Part shown: positions 1-7,954 of the stretch, piece after piece | Layout of the letters: every line of letters starts with the position of its first letter | How positions within the stretch are numbered: the first letter of the stretch is position 1 | DNA from: Acrocarpospora macrocephala | Lineage (GTDB): Bacteria > Actinomycetota > Actinomycetes > Streptosporangiales > Streptosporangiaceae | Assembly (NCBI RefSeq): GCF_009687865.1 | Contig: NZ_BLAE01000045.1 | Span: forward strand, 30,995-94,994 | Length of the DNA stretch: 64,000 nucleotides | Reading direction: 5' to 3' | Program-made: the position numbers and the translations under genes | The notes under the pieces: model-generated | Seen by the model: the letters and a program-made list of their open reading frames with translations, nothing else | What the model was told of the DNA's origin: nothing | Database searches by the model: none

Positions 1-1
1 C

Positions 2-106
2 CGCATCGTCGGCATGGTGGCGGGGCGGGTCGTGCTCGACTCCCCCGCCGTCGCGGTCGGCGACGCCGACGTGGACGCGCTCTACCTGCCCGCGGTCACG
101 CGATGA
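2..106 (+). CDS. phnC: C-terminal end of phosphonate-type ABC transporter ATPase (partial)
   Basis: Only the last 34 codons are inside the window; the start lies upstream. The readable tail (R-I-V-G-M then G-R-V-V-L-D and D-A-L-Y) resembles the end of PhnC-type ATPases, which drive phosphonate/phosphate-ester import at the inner face of the membrane. Its TGA overlaps the ATG of the following permease as ATGA, the usual sign of translational coupling in an ABC operon, and that neighbour is PhnE-like. No Walker motif is visible because the fragment is too short, so the assignment rests on the tail pattern and the neighbour. Confidence 0.55.
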   Translation, partial: RIVGMVAGRVVLDSPAVAVGDADVDALYLPAVTR

Positions 107-885
107 AACCGCCGCGCCGGAAAGGACCTTCGGCGCTCGCAGTGGGCGTGACCGTCGTGGTGGTCGTCGCGCACGTGCTGGCCTGGCGGGCGACCGAGTT
201 CTCGCCCGCCGCGCTGGTCCGCGGCTGGGAGGGCATGGCCGACTTCCTCGGCCAGGCGTTCCCGCCCGATCTGTCGTGGCGGGTGCTTGGGCCGAGCCTG
301 GACGCGGCCCTGGTGACGCTCTACATCGGCCTGCTCGGCACCACGCTCTCGGTTCCGTTCGCGCTCGGCCTGGCCTTGCTGGCGGCCAGGACGACGACCC
401 CGGGCCGCTGGACCTACCAGGCCGCGCGCTCGCTCCTGTCGTTCCTGCGCGCGGTCCCCGACGTGGTGTTCGCGCTGATCTTCGTCACCGCCGTGGGCCT
501 CGGGCCGTTCGCCGGCGTGCTCGCGCTGATCTTCCACAACACCGGCGTGATGGGGAAGTTGTGGGCGGAGGCGATGGAGGAGATCGACCTGGGCCCACGC
601 GACGCGCTCCGCGTCAGCGGCGCCTCCGGGATCCAGACCGCCGCGCACGCGGTGCTCCCGGCCGTCGTCCCCCAGTTCGTCGGCCTGCTGCTCTACCGTT
701 TCGACGTCAATGTGCGCGCGTCGCTCGTGCTCGGCCTGGTCGGGGCGGGCGGCATCGGCTTCCTGATCAACCAGTCGATCAAGCTGTTCCGGTTCGACGA
801 GATGGCGACTCACATCCTCGTCGTCCTGGTGCTGGTCGTCGCCGTGGACCAGCTGTCCGCGTTCGTACGGCGCGGGCTCACCTGA
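103..885 (+). CDS. phnE: PhnE-like phosphonate ABC transporter permease
   Basis: A 260-residue integral membrane protein, about the usual size for PhnE, forming the channel of a phosphonate-type importer. A hydrophobic segment at about 11-30 is followed by several more. The binding-protein-dependent permease EAA loop is readable at about residues 156-190 (E-A-M-E-E-I-D-L-G then V-L-P), where the ATPase docks. The ATG overlaps the stop of the partial ATPase gene. The 3' end overlaps the converging methyltransferase gene by 8 bp, so no separate terminator fits between them. The binding protein is not in the window, so phosphonate as substrate is a family inference. Confidence 0.8.
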   Translation: MKPPRRKGPSALAVGVTVVVVVAHVLAWRATEFSPAALVRGWEGMADFLGQAFPPDLSWRVLGPSLDAALVTLYIGLLGTTLSVPFALGLALLAARTTTPGRWTYQAARSLLSFLRAVPDVVFALIFVTAVGLGPFAGVLALIFHNTGVMGKLWAEAMEEIDLGPRDALRVSGASGIQTAAHAVLPAVVPQFVGLLLYRFDVNVRASLVLGLVGAGGIGFLINQSIKLFRFDEMATHILVVLVLVVAVDQLSAFVRRGLT

Positions 886-1510
886 CCACACGTTCCAGCG
901 CGCGCAGCGACCCCTCGATCCGGACCTCGACGAAGTCCCCCGAGCTCAGCGCACGCTGGTAGACCCGGTAAGGCGCCTGCCCCCCATCATCCGGGTTCGG
1001 ATAGATGTCATGAAATATCAGGACACCGCCGGGCAGGACGTGCGGGGACCAGCCCTCGTAGTCGCGGGTGACCGGATCGTCCGAATGGCCGCCGTCGATG
1101 AACAGGAGGGCCAGCGGCGTGTTCCAGTATCGGGACACGGTCGCGGACGCCCCGACGACGGCGATCACCTGATCCTCCAGCCCGGCGGCGGCGATCGCCT
1201 GGCGGAAGAAGGGAAGGGAGTCCATCTTCCCGACACGCGGATCCATCAGCGCCGGATCATGATGAGCCCACCCGGGCTGGATCTCCTCAGAACCCCGATG
1301 GTGATCGACGGTGAACAGCACGGAACCCGCCAACCGGGCCGCCGCGCCCAGGTAGATGGCCGACTTCCCGCAGTACGTACCGATCTCACAGAGCGGACCC
1401 AGCGGAGCGTAGGCACAGCCGATCTCGAACAGAGCCTGGCCTTCGGCGGAAGGCATGAAACCCTTGGCGTGTTCGGCCGCGAAGCGGAGGTCCGGGGGCA
1501 TTACGGTCAC
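878..1510 (-). CDS. Class I SAM-dependent methyltransferase (Methyltransf_24-like)
   Basis: A 210-residue Rossmann-fold methyltransferase. Motif I is read as C-E-I-G-T-Y-C-G-K-S at about 41-50, an acidic ribose-binding turn as T-V-D-H-H, then L-L-F-I-D-G-G-H-S and F-H-D-I-Y, which in this family bind metal and substrate. Such enzymes are often O-methyltransferases or cephalosporin-hydroxylase relatives; the substrate cannot be read here. The GTG at 1510 is preceded six bases upstream by a -10-like TAGTGT, suggesting a leaderless message; the ATG at 1501 is the alternative start. It is divergent from the PPOX gene at 1568 and overlaps phnE tail to tail. Confidence 0.75.
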   Translation of the reverse strand: MTVMPPDLRFAAEHAKGFMPSAEGQALFEIGCAYAPLGPLCEIGTYCGKSAIYLGAAARLAGSVLFTVDHHRGSEEIQPGWAHHDPALMDPRVGKMDSLPFFRQAIAAAGLEDQVIAVVGASATVSRYWNTPLALLFIDGGHSDDPVTRDYEGWSPHVLPGGVLIFHDIYPNPDDGGQAPYRVYQRALSSGDFVEVRIEGSLRALERVVR

Positions 1511-1567
1511 CGGGGAACACTACCGGACCCCTTGTCGGCAGTTCTGGAACGTGTTCTACTTTGCTGC

Positions 1568-2020
1568 GTGAACCAGCGTGCTCGGATCGCGATGGGCGAG
1601 GAAGAGATCGCGGCGCTGCTGCGGGACTCCCGGAAACTGCAACTCGCCACGATCAACCCGGACGGCACTCCGCACCTCGTCACCATGTTCTACGGCCTGA
1701 CCGACGGACGGCTGACCTTCTGGACCTACCACAAAGCCCAGAAGACGAAGAACATCCAGCGCGACGCGCGAGTCACCTGCCTGATCGAGACAGGCGAGGA
1801 CTACTTCGAACTGAGAGGCGCCCTCGTCTACGGCAAGGCGGAACTCATCGACGATCCCCAGGAGATCCTGGCCGTCGGCATGGACGTCACCCGCCGCATG
1901 ACCGGCCTCACCGACGTGGCCCAACTCCGGGAGTACGTCGAGCACACCGCCCGCAAACGGGTGGCATTCATCGTGGAACCAACCCGCGTAGTCTCCTGGG
2001 ATCACCGCAAACTCGCTTGA
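1568..2020 (+). CDS. Pyridoxamine 5'-phosphate oxidase-fold (PPOX) flavoprotein
   Basis: About 150 residues, the size of single-domain PPOX split-barrel proteins, which bind FMN or F420 and reduce or oxidise small substrates. The N-terminal pattern L-A-T-I-N-P-D-G-T-P-H-L-V followed by L-T-F-W-T-Y-H-K-A-Q-K-T-K-N-I is characteristic. GTG 1568 is chosen because a -10-like TACTTT ends five bases before it, implying a leaderless transcript; ATG 1592 would give 142 residues. It is the first gene of a tight operon with a ferredoxin (11 bp downstream) and a zinc alcohol dehydrogenase, so a redox role is likely. FMN or F420 preference cannot be decided from sequence. Confidence 0.75.
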   Translation: MNQRARIAMGEEEIAALLRDSRKLQLATINPDGTPHLVTMFYGLTDGRLTFWTYHKAQKTKNIQRDARVTCLIETGEDYFELRGALVYGKAELIDDPQEILAVGMDVTRRMTGLTDVAQLREYVEHTARKRVAFIVEPTRVVSWDHRKLA

Positions 2021-2030
2021 GGGAGACGTC

Positions 2031-2225
2031 ATGAAGGTAATCGTCGACTACGAGGTCTGCGAGGCGAACGCGATCTGCGCGGGCCTGGCCCCGGAGGTGT
2101 TCGACGTGGACGACGACGACAACCTGCACGTCCTGCTGCCGAACCCGCCCGCCGAGGTCCTGGACCGAGTACGGCACGCGGTGCGTTCGTGCCCCAAGGC
2201 AGCCCTCACCCTGGACGAAGACTAA
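2031..2225 (+). CDS. Small [3Fe-4S]-type ferredoxin
   Basis: A 64-residue acidic electron carrier. The cluster motif reads C-E-A-N-A-I-C then a distant C-P: the first and last Cys of the usual C-x2-x-x2-C pattern are present, but the middle position is Asn20 rather than Cys or His. This fits actinobacterial P450-partner ferredoxins that carry a three-iron cluster. A-P-E-V-F-D-V at 26-32 is typical. No cytochrome P450 lies nearby; the gene is sandwiched between a PPOX flavoprotein and an alcohol dehydrogenase, so its partner is either one of them or encoded elsewhere. Confidence 0.85.
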   Translation: MKVIVDYEVCEANAICAGLAPEVFDVDDDDNLHVLLPNPPAEVLDRVRHAVRSCPKAALTLDED

Positions 2226-2254
2226 TCCGGGGACTAATCCACTCAGGAGGTTCC

Positions 2255-3340
2255 ATGCGCGGCGCACTGCTGCACGCGGTCGGCGACGACAAGCTCGACA
2301 TCCGCGACGACCTCGCGCTGGCGCCGGTCGGCCCCGCCGACGTGCGGGTCCGGATCCGGGCCACCGGGGTCTGCCATTCCGACCTGTCGGCGATGTCGGG
2401 CGTGCTCCCGATGCCGCTGCCGCTGATCCCCGGCCACGAGGGCGCGGGCGAGGTGCTGGAGGTCGGCGACCACGTCACCACGGTCGCCCCCGGCGACCAC
2501 GTCATCATCAACTGGACCCCCGCCTGCGGCACCTGCCCCAGCTGCGTGCGCGGCCAGCCGTTCCTGTGCATGACGTACGTCCTGCGGAGTTTCTCCCACT
2601 CCGGATTCCGCTTCGACGGCGACAAGCAGGCTTTCGGCATGGCCGGCTGCGGCACCTGGGCCGAGGAGATCGTGGTCCCCTGGCAAGGCGCGATCAAGGT
2701 CGACCCGGAGGTTCCGTACGAGGCGGCGGCCTTGATCGGCTGCGGCATCACCACCGGCGTCGGCGCCGTCCTCAACACCGCCAAGGTCAGACCCGGCTCA
2801 ACGGTGGCCGTGGTCGGCTGCGGCGGCGTCGGCCTGTCGGTGATCCAGGGCGCCCGCCTCTCCGGCGCGACCACGATCCTGGCCATCGACCCCCTGGAGT
2901 CCAAACACGACCTGGCCAAGAAGGTCGGCGCCACCCACGCCTGCACCCCCGACCAGCTGATGGACACGATCGCCACACTCACCGGCGGCCAGGGCTTCGA
3001 CTACGGCTTCGAGGTCGTCGGCAAGTCCCAGGCCATCATGACCGCCTGGCAGGCCACCCGCCGCGGCGGCGACGTGATCGTGGTCGGCGCCGGCGCGATG
3101 GACGACACGGTCCCCCTGACCGCCTTCAGCCTGCTCTTCGAGGGCAAGAACCTACTCAGCTCCCTGTACGGCGGCTCCGACGTCCGCCGCGACTTCCCAT
3201 TCCTCGCAGGCCTCTACAAAGCCGGCAAACTCGACCTGGACAGCATGATCAGCTCCAGAATCCGCCTCACCGACCTCAACGACGCCGTGGCCAACCTCAA
3301 GAGCGGCGAAGTCCTCCGCCAGATCGTCGTCATCGACTGA
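2255..3340 (+). CDS. Zinc-dependent alcohol dehydrogenase (MDR family)
   Basis: A 361-residue medium-chain dehydrogenase. Catalytic zinc ligands are visible in G-V-C-H-S-D near 36-41 and G-H-E-G-A-G near 60; the structural zinc lobe is C-G-T-C-P-S-C followed by F-L-C. The NAD(P)-binding Rossmann motif is V-G-C-G-G-V-G. The start at ATG 2255 is fixed by AGGAGG at 2245-2250. It is the last gene of the PPOX-ferredoxin-ADH operon and is followed by a strong terminator. The sequence resembles mycobacterial and actinomycete enzymes acting on long-chain or terpenoid alcohols; the actual substrate is unknown. Confidence 0.88.
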   Translation: MRGALLHAVGDDKLDIRDDLALAPVGPADVRVRIRATGVCHSDLSAMSGVLPMPLPLIPGHEGAGEVLEVGDHVTTVAPGDHVIINWTPACGTCPSCVRGQPFLCMTYVLRSFSHSGFRFDGDKQAFGMAGCGTWAEEIVVPWQGAIKVDPEVPYEAAALIGCGITTGVGAVLNTAKVRPGSTVAVVGCGGVGLSVIQGARLSGATTILAIDPLESKHDLAKKVGATHACTPDQLMDTIATLTGGQGFDYGFEVVGKSQAIMTAWQATRRGGDVIVVGAGAMDDTVPLTAFSLLFEGKNLLSSLYGGSDVRRDFPFLAGLYKAGKLDLDSMISSRIRLTDLNDAVANLKSGEVLRQIVVID

Positions 3341-3346
3341 CTGGTA

Positions 3347-3386
3347 GGTACGGCCTGCGTCCCTGACCTGAGGCGCAGGCCGTACC
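3347..3386 (+). terminator. Terminator hairpin after the alcohol dehydrogenase
   Basis: Perfect 13-bp arms GGTACGGCCTGCG (3347-3359) and CGCAGGCCGTACC (3374-3386) with a 14-nt loop, six bases after the stop codon. The converging gene ends at 3410, so it may serve both strands. Confidence 0.8.
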
Positions 3387-3409
3387 CGTCTATGGGATCA
3401 CAAAAGTGG

Positions 3410-4414
3410 TCACTCCGACGAGAAGGCGGCGTCGAAGGACGCCGTCGGCGGGGTGATCCGGTTGAGGCGGGTGATGTAGCCGAGGGCCTCGGGGGCGCCC
3501 TCCAGCCGGTCCATGCCCGCGTCCTCCCACTCGATCGAGATCGGGCCGTCGTAGCCGATCGCGTTGAGCGCGCGGAAGCAGTCCTCCCAGGGCACGTCGC
3601 CGTGGCCGGTCGAGACGAAGTCCCAGCCGCGGCGCAGGTCCGCCCAGGGCAGGTGCGAGGCGAGGCGGCCGCGGCGGCCGTCGGGGGTGCGGACCTTGGC
3701 GTCCTTGCAGTCGACGTGGTAGATCCGGTCGGCGAAGTCGAGGATGAAGTTCGCCGGGTCCAGGCCCTGCCAGACCATGTGCGAGGGGTCCCAGTTGAGG
3801 CCGAACGACGCGCGGTGGCCGATGGCCTCCAGCGTCTTCACGGTCGTGTAGTAGTCGTAGGCGATCTCGCTGGGGTGCACCTCGTGCGCGAACCGCACGC
3901 CTTCGGCTTCAAAGACGTCCAGGATCGGGTTGAACCGGTCGGCGAAGTCCTGGTAGCCCGCCTCGATCATCGCCGCCGAGGCCGGCGGGAACATCGCGAG
4001 GGTGTGCCAGATCGACGAGCCGGTGAACCCGACCACGGTGGAGACGCCCAGCTTGGCCGCCGCGCGGGCGGTGTTCTTGAGCTCCTCGGCGGCGTTGCGG
4101 CGCACCGTCTCGGCGTCGTCGGACCACAGGCGCCCGGGCAGGATGCCCTTGTGCCGCTCGTCGATCGGGCTGTCGCAGACGGCCTGGCCGACGAGGTGGT
4201 TGGAGATGGTCCAGACCTTGAGGTTGTGCTTGTCCAGGGTCTCCAGCTTGCGGGTGACATAGTCGGGCTCGGCGAGCGCCCGGTCGACCTCGAAGTGGTC
4301 GCCCCAGCAGGCGATCTCCAGGCCGTCGTACCCCCACTCGGCCGCCAGCCGGCACACCTCGTCGAAGGGCAGATCGGCCCACTGGCCGGTGAACAGAGTG
4401 ATCGGTCGCGTCAT
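3410..4414 (-). CDS. Sugar phosphate isomerase/epimerase-like TIM-barrel protein
   Basis: A 334-residue xylose-isomerase-like (AP endonuclease 2 fold) TIM barrel. Probable metal ligands are Glu178 (A-H-E-V-H), Asp209 and His212 (N-W-D-P-S-H), His233/Asp235 (Y-H-V-D-C-K-D) and Glu295 (S-I-E-W-E-D-A-G), all conserved in the fold, so it should be active. It is the last gene of the sugar importer operon, behind a Gfo/Idh/MocA dehydrogenase; this pair often acts on inositols, keto-sugars or epimerisable sugars. The start ATG at 4414 is preceded by GGAG-like bases. The 145-bp gap to the dehydrogenase holds no obvious promoter. Confidence 0.82.
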   Translation of the reverse strand: MTRPITLFTGQWADLPFDEVCRLAAEWGYDGLEIACWGDHFEVDRALAEPDYVTRKLETLDKHNLKVWTISNHLVGQAVCDSPIDERHKGILPGRLWSDDAETVRRNAAEELKNTARAAAKLGVSTVVGFTGSSIWHTLAMFPPASAAMIEAGYQDFADRFNPILDVFEAEGVRFAHEVHPSEIAYDYYTTVKTLEAIGHRASFGLNWDPSHMVWQGLDPANFILDFADRIYHVDCKDAKVRTPDGRRGRLASHLPWADLRRGWDFVSTGHGDVPWEDCFRALNAIGYDGPISIEWEDAGMDRLEGAPEALGYITRLNRITPPTASFDAAFSSE

Positions 4415-4559
4415 CCCACTTCTCCTTTGCGATGAAGGGTCGAGCCTGCCGCCCGGTCAGGTCGGGTGGCACCCGCCCGTTTCCGCGCTTCGGCGCAGCG
4501 TGGAATCGGACGCCCTGACCAGGACGCGTTCCGGGCGGCAGGCAAGCGGTCCCCCGAGC

Positions 4560-5726
4560 TCAAATGGCGGTCCATCTGCTCTCTTCTGCCGCGCTGCGCT
4601 CGACCGCCGCGAGCACGCGCTGCACCTGCAGGCCATCCTCGAAGGACGGCGTCGGGTCGTACCCGCCCGCGATCGCCTCCAGGAAGTCCTTGATCTCATT
4701 GGTGAAAGTGTTCTCGTAGCCGAGGCCGTGGCCGGGCGGCCAGTAGGCTCCCGCGTAGGGATGCCCGCCCTCGGTCACCAGGACACGCCGGAAGCCGCCC
4801 TCTTCGGGCGCGAGCGCGTGGTCGTGGAACCACAGCTCGTTCATCTCCTCGAAGTCGAAGGCGATGCTCCCGAGCGAGCCGTTGACCTCGATGCGCAGCG
4901 CGTTCTTGCGGCCGGTGGCGAACCGGGTGGCCTCGAAGGAGGCCACCGCCCCGCCCGCGAACCTGCCGGTGAACAGCGCGGCGTCGTCGACCGTGACCGG
5001 TCCGGTGGCCGCCCCGCTGCCCGCCGCGGAGAGCCCGGCCGAGTCGTCGGCCAGCGGGCGCTCCTTGATGAACGTCTCGGTGAGGGCCGAGACGCCGGTC
5101 AGCAGGTCGCCCAGGATGAACTGGGCGGTGTCCACGATGTGCGCGCCGATGTCGCCCAGCGCGCCGGACCCGGCCTTGTCCTTCTGCAGCCGCCAGACCA
5201 GCGGGAACTGCGGATCGACGATCCAGTCCTGCAGGTACTGGGCCCGGACGTGCCGGATCTGGCCGAGCCGCCCCTCGGCCACCAGCTGGCGGGCCAGCGC
5301 GATGGCCGGCACCCGCCGGTAGTTGAAGGCGACCATGCTGCGCACGCCCCGGGCTGCGGCGGCCCGGGCCGCGGCGGCCATCGCCTCGGCCTCCTCCACG
5401 GTGTTGGCGAGGGGTTTCTCGCAGAGCACGTGCTTGCCGGCCTCCAGCGCGGCGATGGCGATCTCGGCGTGCGAGTCGCCCGGCGTGCAGATGTCGACCA
5501 CCTGCACGTCGTCGCGCTTGACCAGCTCCTTCCAGTCCGTCTCGACGGCGGCCCAGCCGAGGGACTCGGCCGCTTCCGCTGTCCGGCCGGCCGATCGGCC
5601 GGACAGCACCGCCATGGACGGCGAGAGGGGCAGGTCGAAGAAGGCTCCGACGCTGCGCCAGGCCTGGGAGTGCACGCGTCCCATGAACGCGTACCCCACC
5701 ATGCCGACCCCGATTGGCTGCTTCAC
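4560..5726 (-). CDS. Gfo/Idh/MocA-family sugar oxidoreductase
   Basis: A 388-residue NAD(P)-dependent dehydrogenase. The N-terminal Rossmann motif is V-G-M-V-G-Y-A-F-M-G (7-16); V-D-I-C-T-P-G-D-S-H at 77-86 and the family-defining E-K-P at 103-105 follow. The C-terminal half carries D-I-G-A-H-I-V-D, which supplies the catalytic His/Asp. Translation starts at GTG 5726, overlapping the stop of the upstream binding-protein gene as GTGA. With the downstream isomerase it probably forms a two-step oxidation/isomerisation of the imported sugar. The substrate is not readable. Confidence 0.87.
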   Translation of the reverse strand: MKQPIGVGMVGYAFMGRVHSQAWRSVGAFFDLPLSPSMAVLSGRSAGRTAEAAESLGWAAVETDWKELVKRDDVQVVDICTPGDSHAEIAIAALEAGKHVLCEKPLANTVEEAEAMAAAARAAAARGVRSMVAFNYRRVPAIALARQLVAEGRLGQIRHVRAQYLQDWIVDPQFPLVWRLQKDKAGSGALGDIGAHIVDTAQFILGDLLTGVSALTETFIKERPLADDSAGLSAAGSGAATGPVTVDDAALFTGRFAGGAVASFEATRFATGRKNALRIEVNGSLGSIAFDFEEMNELWFHDHALAPEEGGFRRVLVTEGGHPYAGAYWPPGHGLGYENTFTNEIKDFLEAIAGGYDPTPSFEDGLQVQRVLAAVERSAAEESRWTAI

Positions 5727-6787
5727 GACTCGAAGCCCAGCGGCAGGTACTGGTCCACGTTCTCCTTGGTGATGGTCTCGGAGGCCAGCGTGATGGACTG
5801 CGGGACCTGGTTCTCCAGCAGGTCGCTCATGCCCTTGCCCTGGGCGATCAGGCGGGCCAGCTTGATCGCCGAGGAGGCCATCGTGGGGCTGTAGGTGACC
5901 GTGGCCTCAAGGACGCTGGAGCCGGCCTGGATGTCCCGCATGGCGTTGGCGGAACCGGCGCCGCCGACCATGAAGAACTCGCTGCGGTTGGCCTCCTTGA
6001 TGGCGGCCAGCACGCCGATGCCCTGGTCGTCGTCGTGGTTCCAGATGGCGTCGATCTTCTTGTGCGCCTGCAGCAGGTTGCTCGCCACCTCGGTGCCGGA
6101 CTCCACCGTGAACTGCGCGTCCTGCTTGGCGGTCACGCTGAAGCCGTAGGACTTGAGCGCGTCCTCGAAGCCCTTGCTGCGGTCCTGGGTGAGCGGCAGG
6201 GTGGCGATGCCCTGGATCTCCAGGATGACCGGGTTGCTGGTGCCCGCGTCCTTGAGCTTCTTGCCGATGTAGTGGCCGGCCGCCACGCCCATGCCGTAGT
6301 TGTCGCCGCCGATCCAGGTCCGGTAGGACAGCTTGTCGGGGAAGATGCGGTCCAGGTTGACGACCGGGATGCCGGCGTCGGTGGCCTGCCGGGCCACCTG
6401 GTTGAGCTGCTGGCCGTCGTTCGGCAGCATGACGATGACGTTGACCTTCTGCTGGATCAGCGACTCGACGGCGGAGATCTGCTGGTTGATGTCGTTGGTC
6501 GGCTCGACCGGCTTGAACTCGACATCGCTGTACTGCTTGGCCGCGGCCTCGGCGTTCTTGGCGATGGCCGCGATCCAGCCGTGGTCGGCGGCGGGGGCCG
6601 AGAAGCCGATGACGACCTTGGTGCCGGGGGCGTCGTTGCCGCCGGTGGGGGCGGGCGCGGCGGCCGTGGGGGCGGCGGCGCTTGCCGCCGGGGCCGGCTC
6701 GTTGCTGGTGCACGCCGCCGCGAGGGCGCCGACGCCGATGACCGCTCCGCCGACGAGGAATCCGCGGCGACCCGGGTTCTGGGCCAT
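5723..6787 (-). CDS. Periplasmic-type sugar-binding lipoprotein (RbsB-like)
   Basis: A 354-residue ribose/galactose-class substrate-binding protein for the adjacent importer. The N-terminus reads G-R-R-G-F-L-V-G-G, a twin-arginine signal, leading into a lipobox L-A-A-A-C, so it is probably Tat-exported and lipid-anchored. An Ala/Pro-rich linker follows, then the type I binding fold starting V-V-I-G-F-S-A-P-A-A-D-H-G-W. ATG 6787 is chosen over an upstream in-frame ATG because AGGGAGAA lies just ahead of it and the signal peptide then begins normally. The stop overlaps the GTG of the dehydrogenase gene. Confidence 0.88.
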   Translation of the reverse strand: MAQNPGRRGFLVGGAVIGVGALAAACTSNEPAPAASAAAPTAAAPAPTGGNDAPGTKVVIGFSAPAADHGWIAAIAKNAEAAAKQYSDVEFKPVEPTNDINQQISAVESLIQQKVNVIVMLPNDGQQLNQVARQATDAGIPVVNLDRIFPDKLSYRTWIGGDNYGMGVAAGHYIGKKLKDAGTSNPVILEIQGIATLPLTQDRSKGFEDALKSYGFSVTAKQDAQFTVESGTEVASNLLQAHKKIDAIWNHDDDQGIGVLAAIKEANRSEFFMVGGAGSANAMRDIQAGSSVLEATVTYSPTMASSAIKLARLIAQGKGMSDLLENQVPQSITLASETITKENVDQYLPLGFES

Positions 6788-6868
6788 GGTGTTCTCCCTT
6801 TTGTTATTAATCAGGCAGTGAGGAACCGGGGCCACGGGTGGATCCCTAGGCCCGTTGATGGCGGGGTG

Positions 6869-7921
6869 CTAAGTCGCTGTCTGCAGGCTGCGTCGCTGCA
6901 GGAGCACGGCGACGACGATGATCAGGCCTTTCGCGATGAGCTGGTCGCTGGTGTTGAGTCCGTTCAGGATGAACAGGTTCGTGATCACGGTGAAGATCAG
7001 CAGGCCGAGGATGGAGCCGATGATCGTGCCGCGGCCGCCGGTCAGGAGCGTGCCGCCGATGATGACGGCGGCGATCGCGTCCAGCTCGTAGAGGTCGCCG
7101 TGGGTGGAGGAGCCGGTGGTCGTGCGGGCCATGATGATCACTGCCGCGATGCCGCAGCACAGGCCGGACAGGGCGTAGAGCAGCATCGTGTGGCGGCGGA
7201 CGTCGATACCGGCCAGCCGGGCCGCCTCCGGGTTGCCGCCCACCGCGTACGTCCGGCGGCCGAAGGTGGTGCGGTTGAGGATGAGCCAGCCGATGATGAC
7301 GACCACGGCGAAGATGTAGACCAGTAGCGGCAGGCCGAGCACCCGGGTGGTGGACAGTTCGACCAGGGCGCTGTTGTCCTGGCTGACCAGCTGGGTGCGC
7401 CGCTCGGACATGCGCTGGGCCAGGCCGCGGGCGGCCACCAGCATGGCCAGGGTGGCGATGAAGGGCACCATCCGGCCGTACGAGATGAGGAAGCCGTTCA
7501 CGAGCCCGGCGCCGGTGCCGACCAGGATGGCGCAGATGGCCATCACGACGGGACCGTACGCCTGGGTGGCCAGCGTGGTCGCCCACACCGAGGCCAGCGC
7601 CATGACCGCGCCCACCGACAGGTCGATGCCACCGCCGATGATGACGAAGGTGCTGCCGACGGTGATGACGCCGATGGTGGAGGCCAGGGCCAGCAGGCTG
7701 ACCATGTTGGACGTGGTGGCGAACGTGTCCGGGGCGGTGATGAGGCCGACGGCGGCCAGCAGGGCCAGCGCGATCAAGAGGCCGAGATGGCGGGCTTCAC
7801 CGATCCTGCCCAGGGCCAGGCGCCCGTTCCCCGGCCCTGAAGGCGCGACGGCGGCCGCCTCCACCCGCGCCTGTTCATCGGCCTCCGGCGCGGAGACTTT
7901 CTGCGGATTCACCTCGGTCAT
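6869..7921 (-). CDS. Ribose-type sugar ABC transporter permease (RbsC-like)
   Basis: A 350-residue permease of the BPD_transp_2 family, with about eight to ten hydrophobic segments after a 40-residue cytoplasmic N-terminus rich in Ala and Glu. Conserved signatures include G-G-G-I-D-L-S-V-G-A-V and G-G-N-P-E-A-A-R-L-A-G-I-D-V, the latter being the ATPase-contact loop. An AGGAG precedes ATG 7921. It lies 33 bp after the ATPase gene and 81 bp before the binding-protein gene, giving the full importer in the order ATPase, permease, binding protein. Confidence 0.9.
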   Translation of the reverse strand: MTEVNPQKVSAPEADEQARVEAAAVAPSGPGNGRLALGRIGEARHLGLLIALALLAAVGLITAPDTFATTSNMVSLLALASTIGVITVGSTFVIIGGGIDLSVGAVMALASVWATTLATQAYGPVVMAICAILVGTGAGLVNGFLISYGRMVPFIATLAMLVAARGLAQRMSERRTQLVSQDNSALVELSTTRVLGLPLLVYIFAVVVIIGWLILNRTTFGRRTYAVGGNPEAARLAGIDVRRHTMLLYALSGLCCGIAAVIIMARTTTGSSTHGDLYELDAIAAVIIGGTLLTGGRGTIIGSILGLLIFTVITNLFILNGLNTSDQLIAKGLIIVVAVLLQRRSLQTAT

Positions 7922-7954
7922 CGGACGAACTCCTGAGGTCGGAAGTAAGCGATA

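Noticed and set aside
1010..1567. N-terminal extension of the PPOX gene across the methyltransferase gene
   Set aside because: This part is antisense to the methyltransferase; the PPOX fold begins after GTG 1568, which has a -10 box at leaderless spacing.
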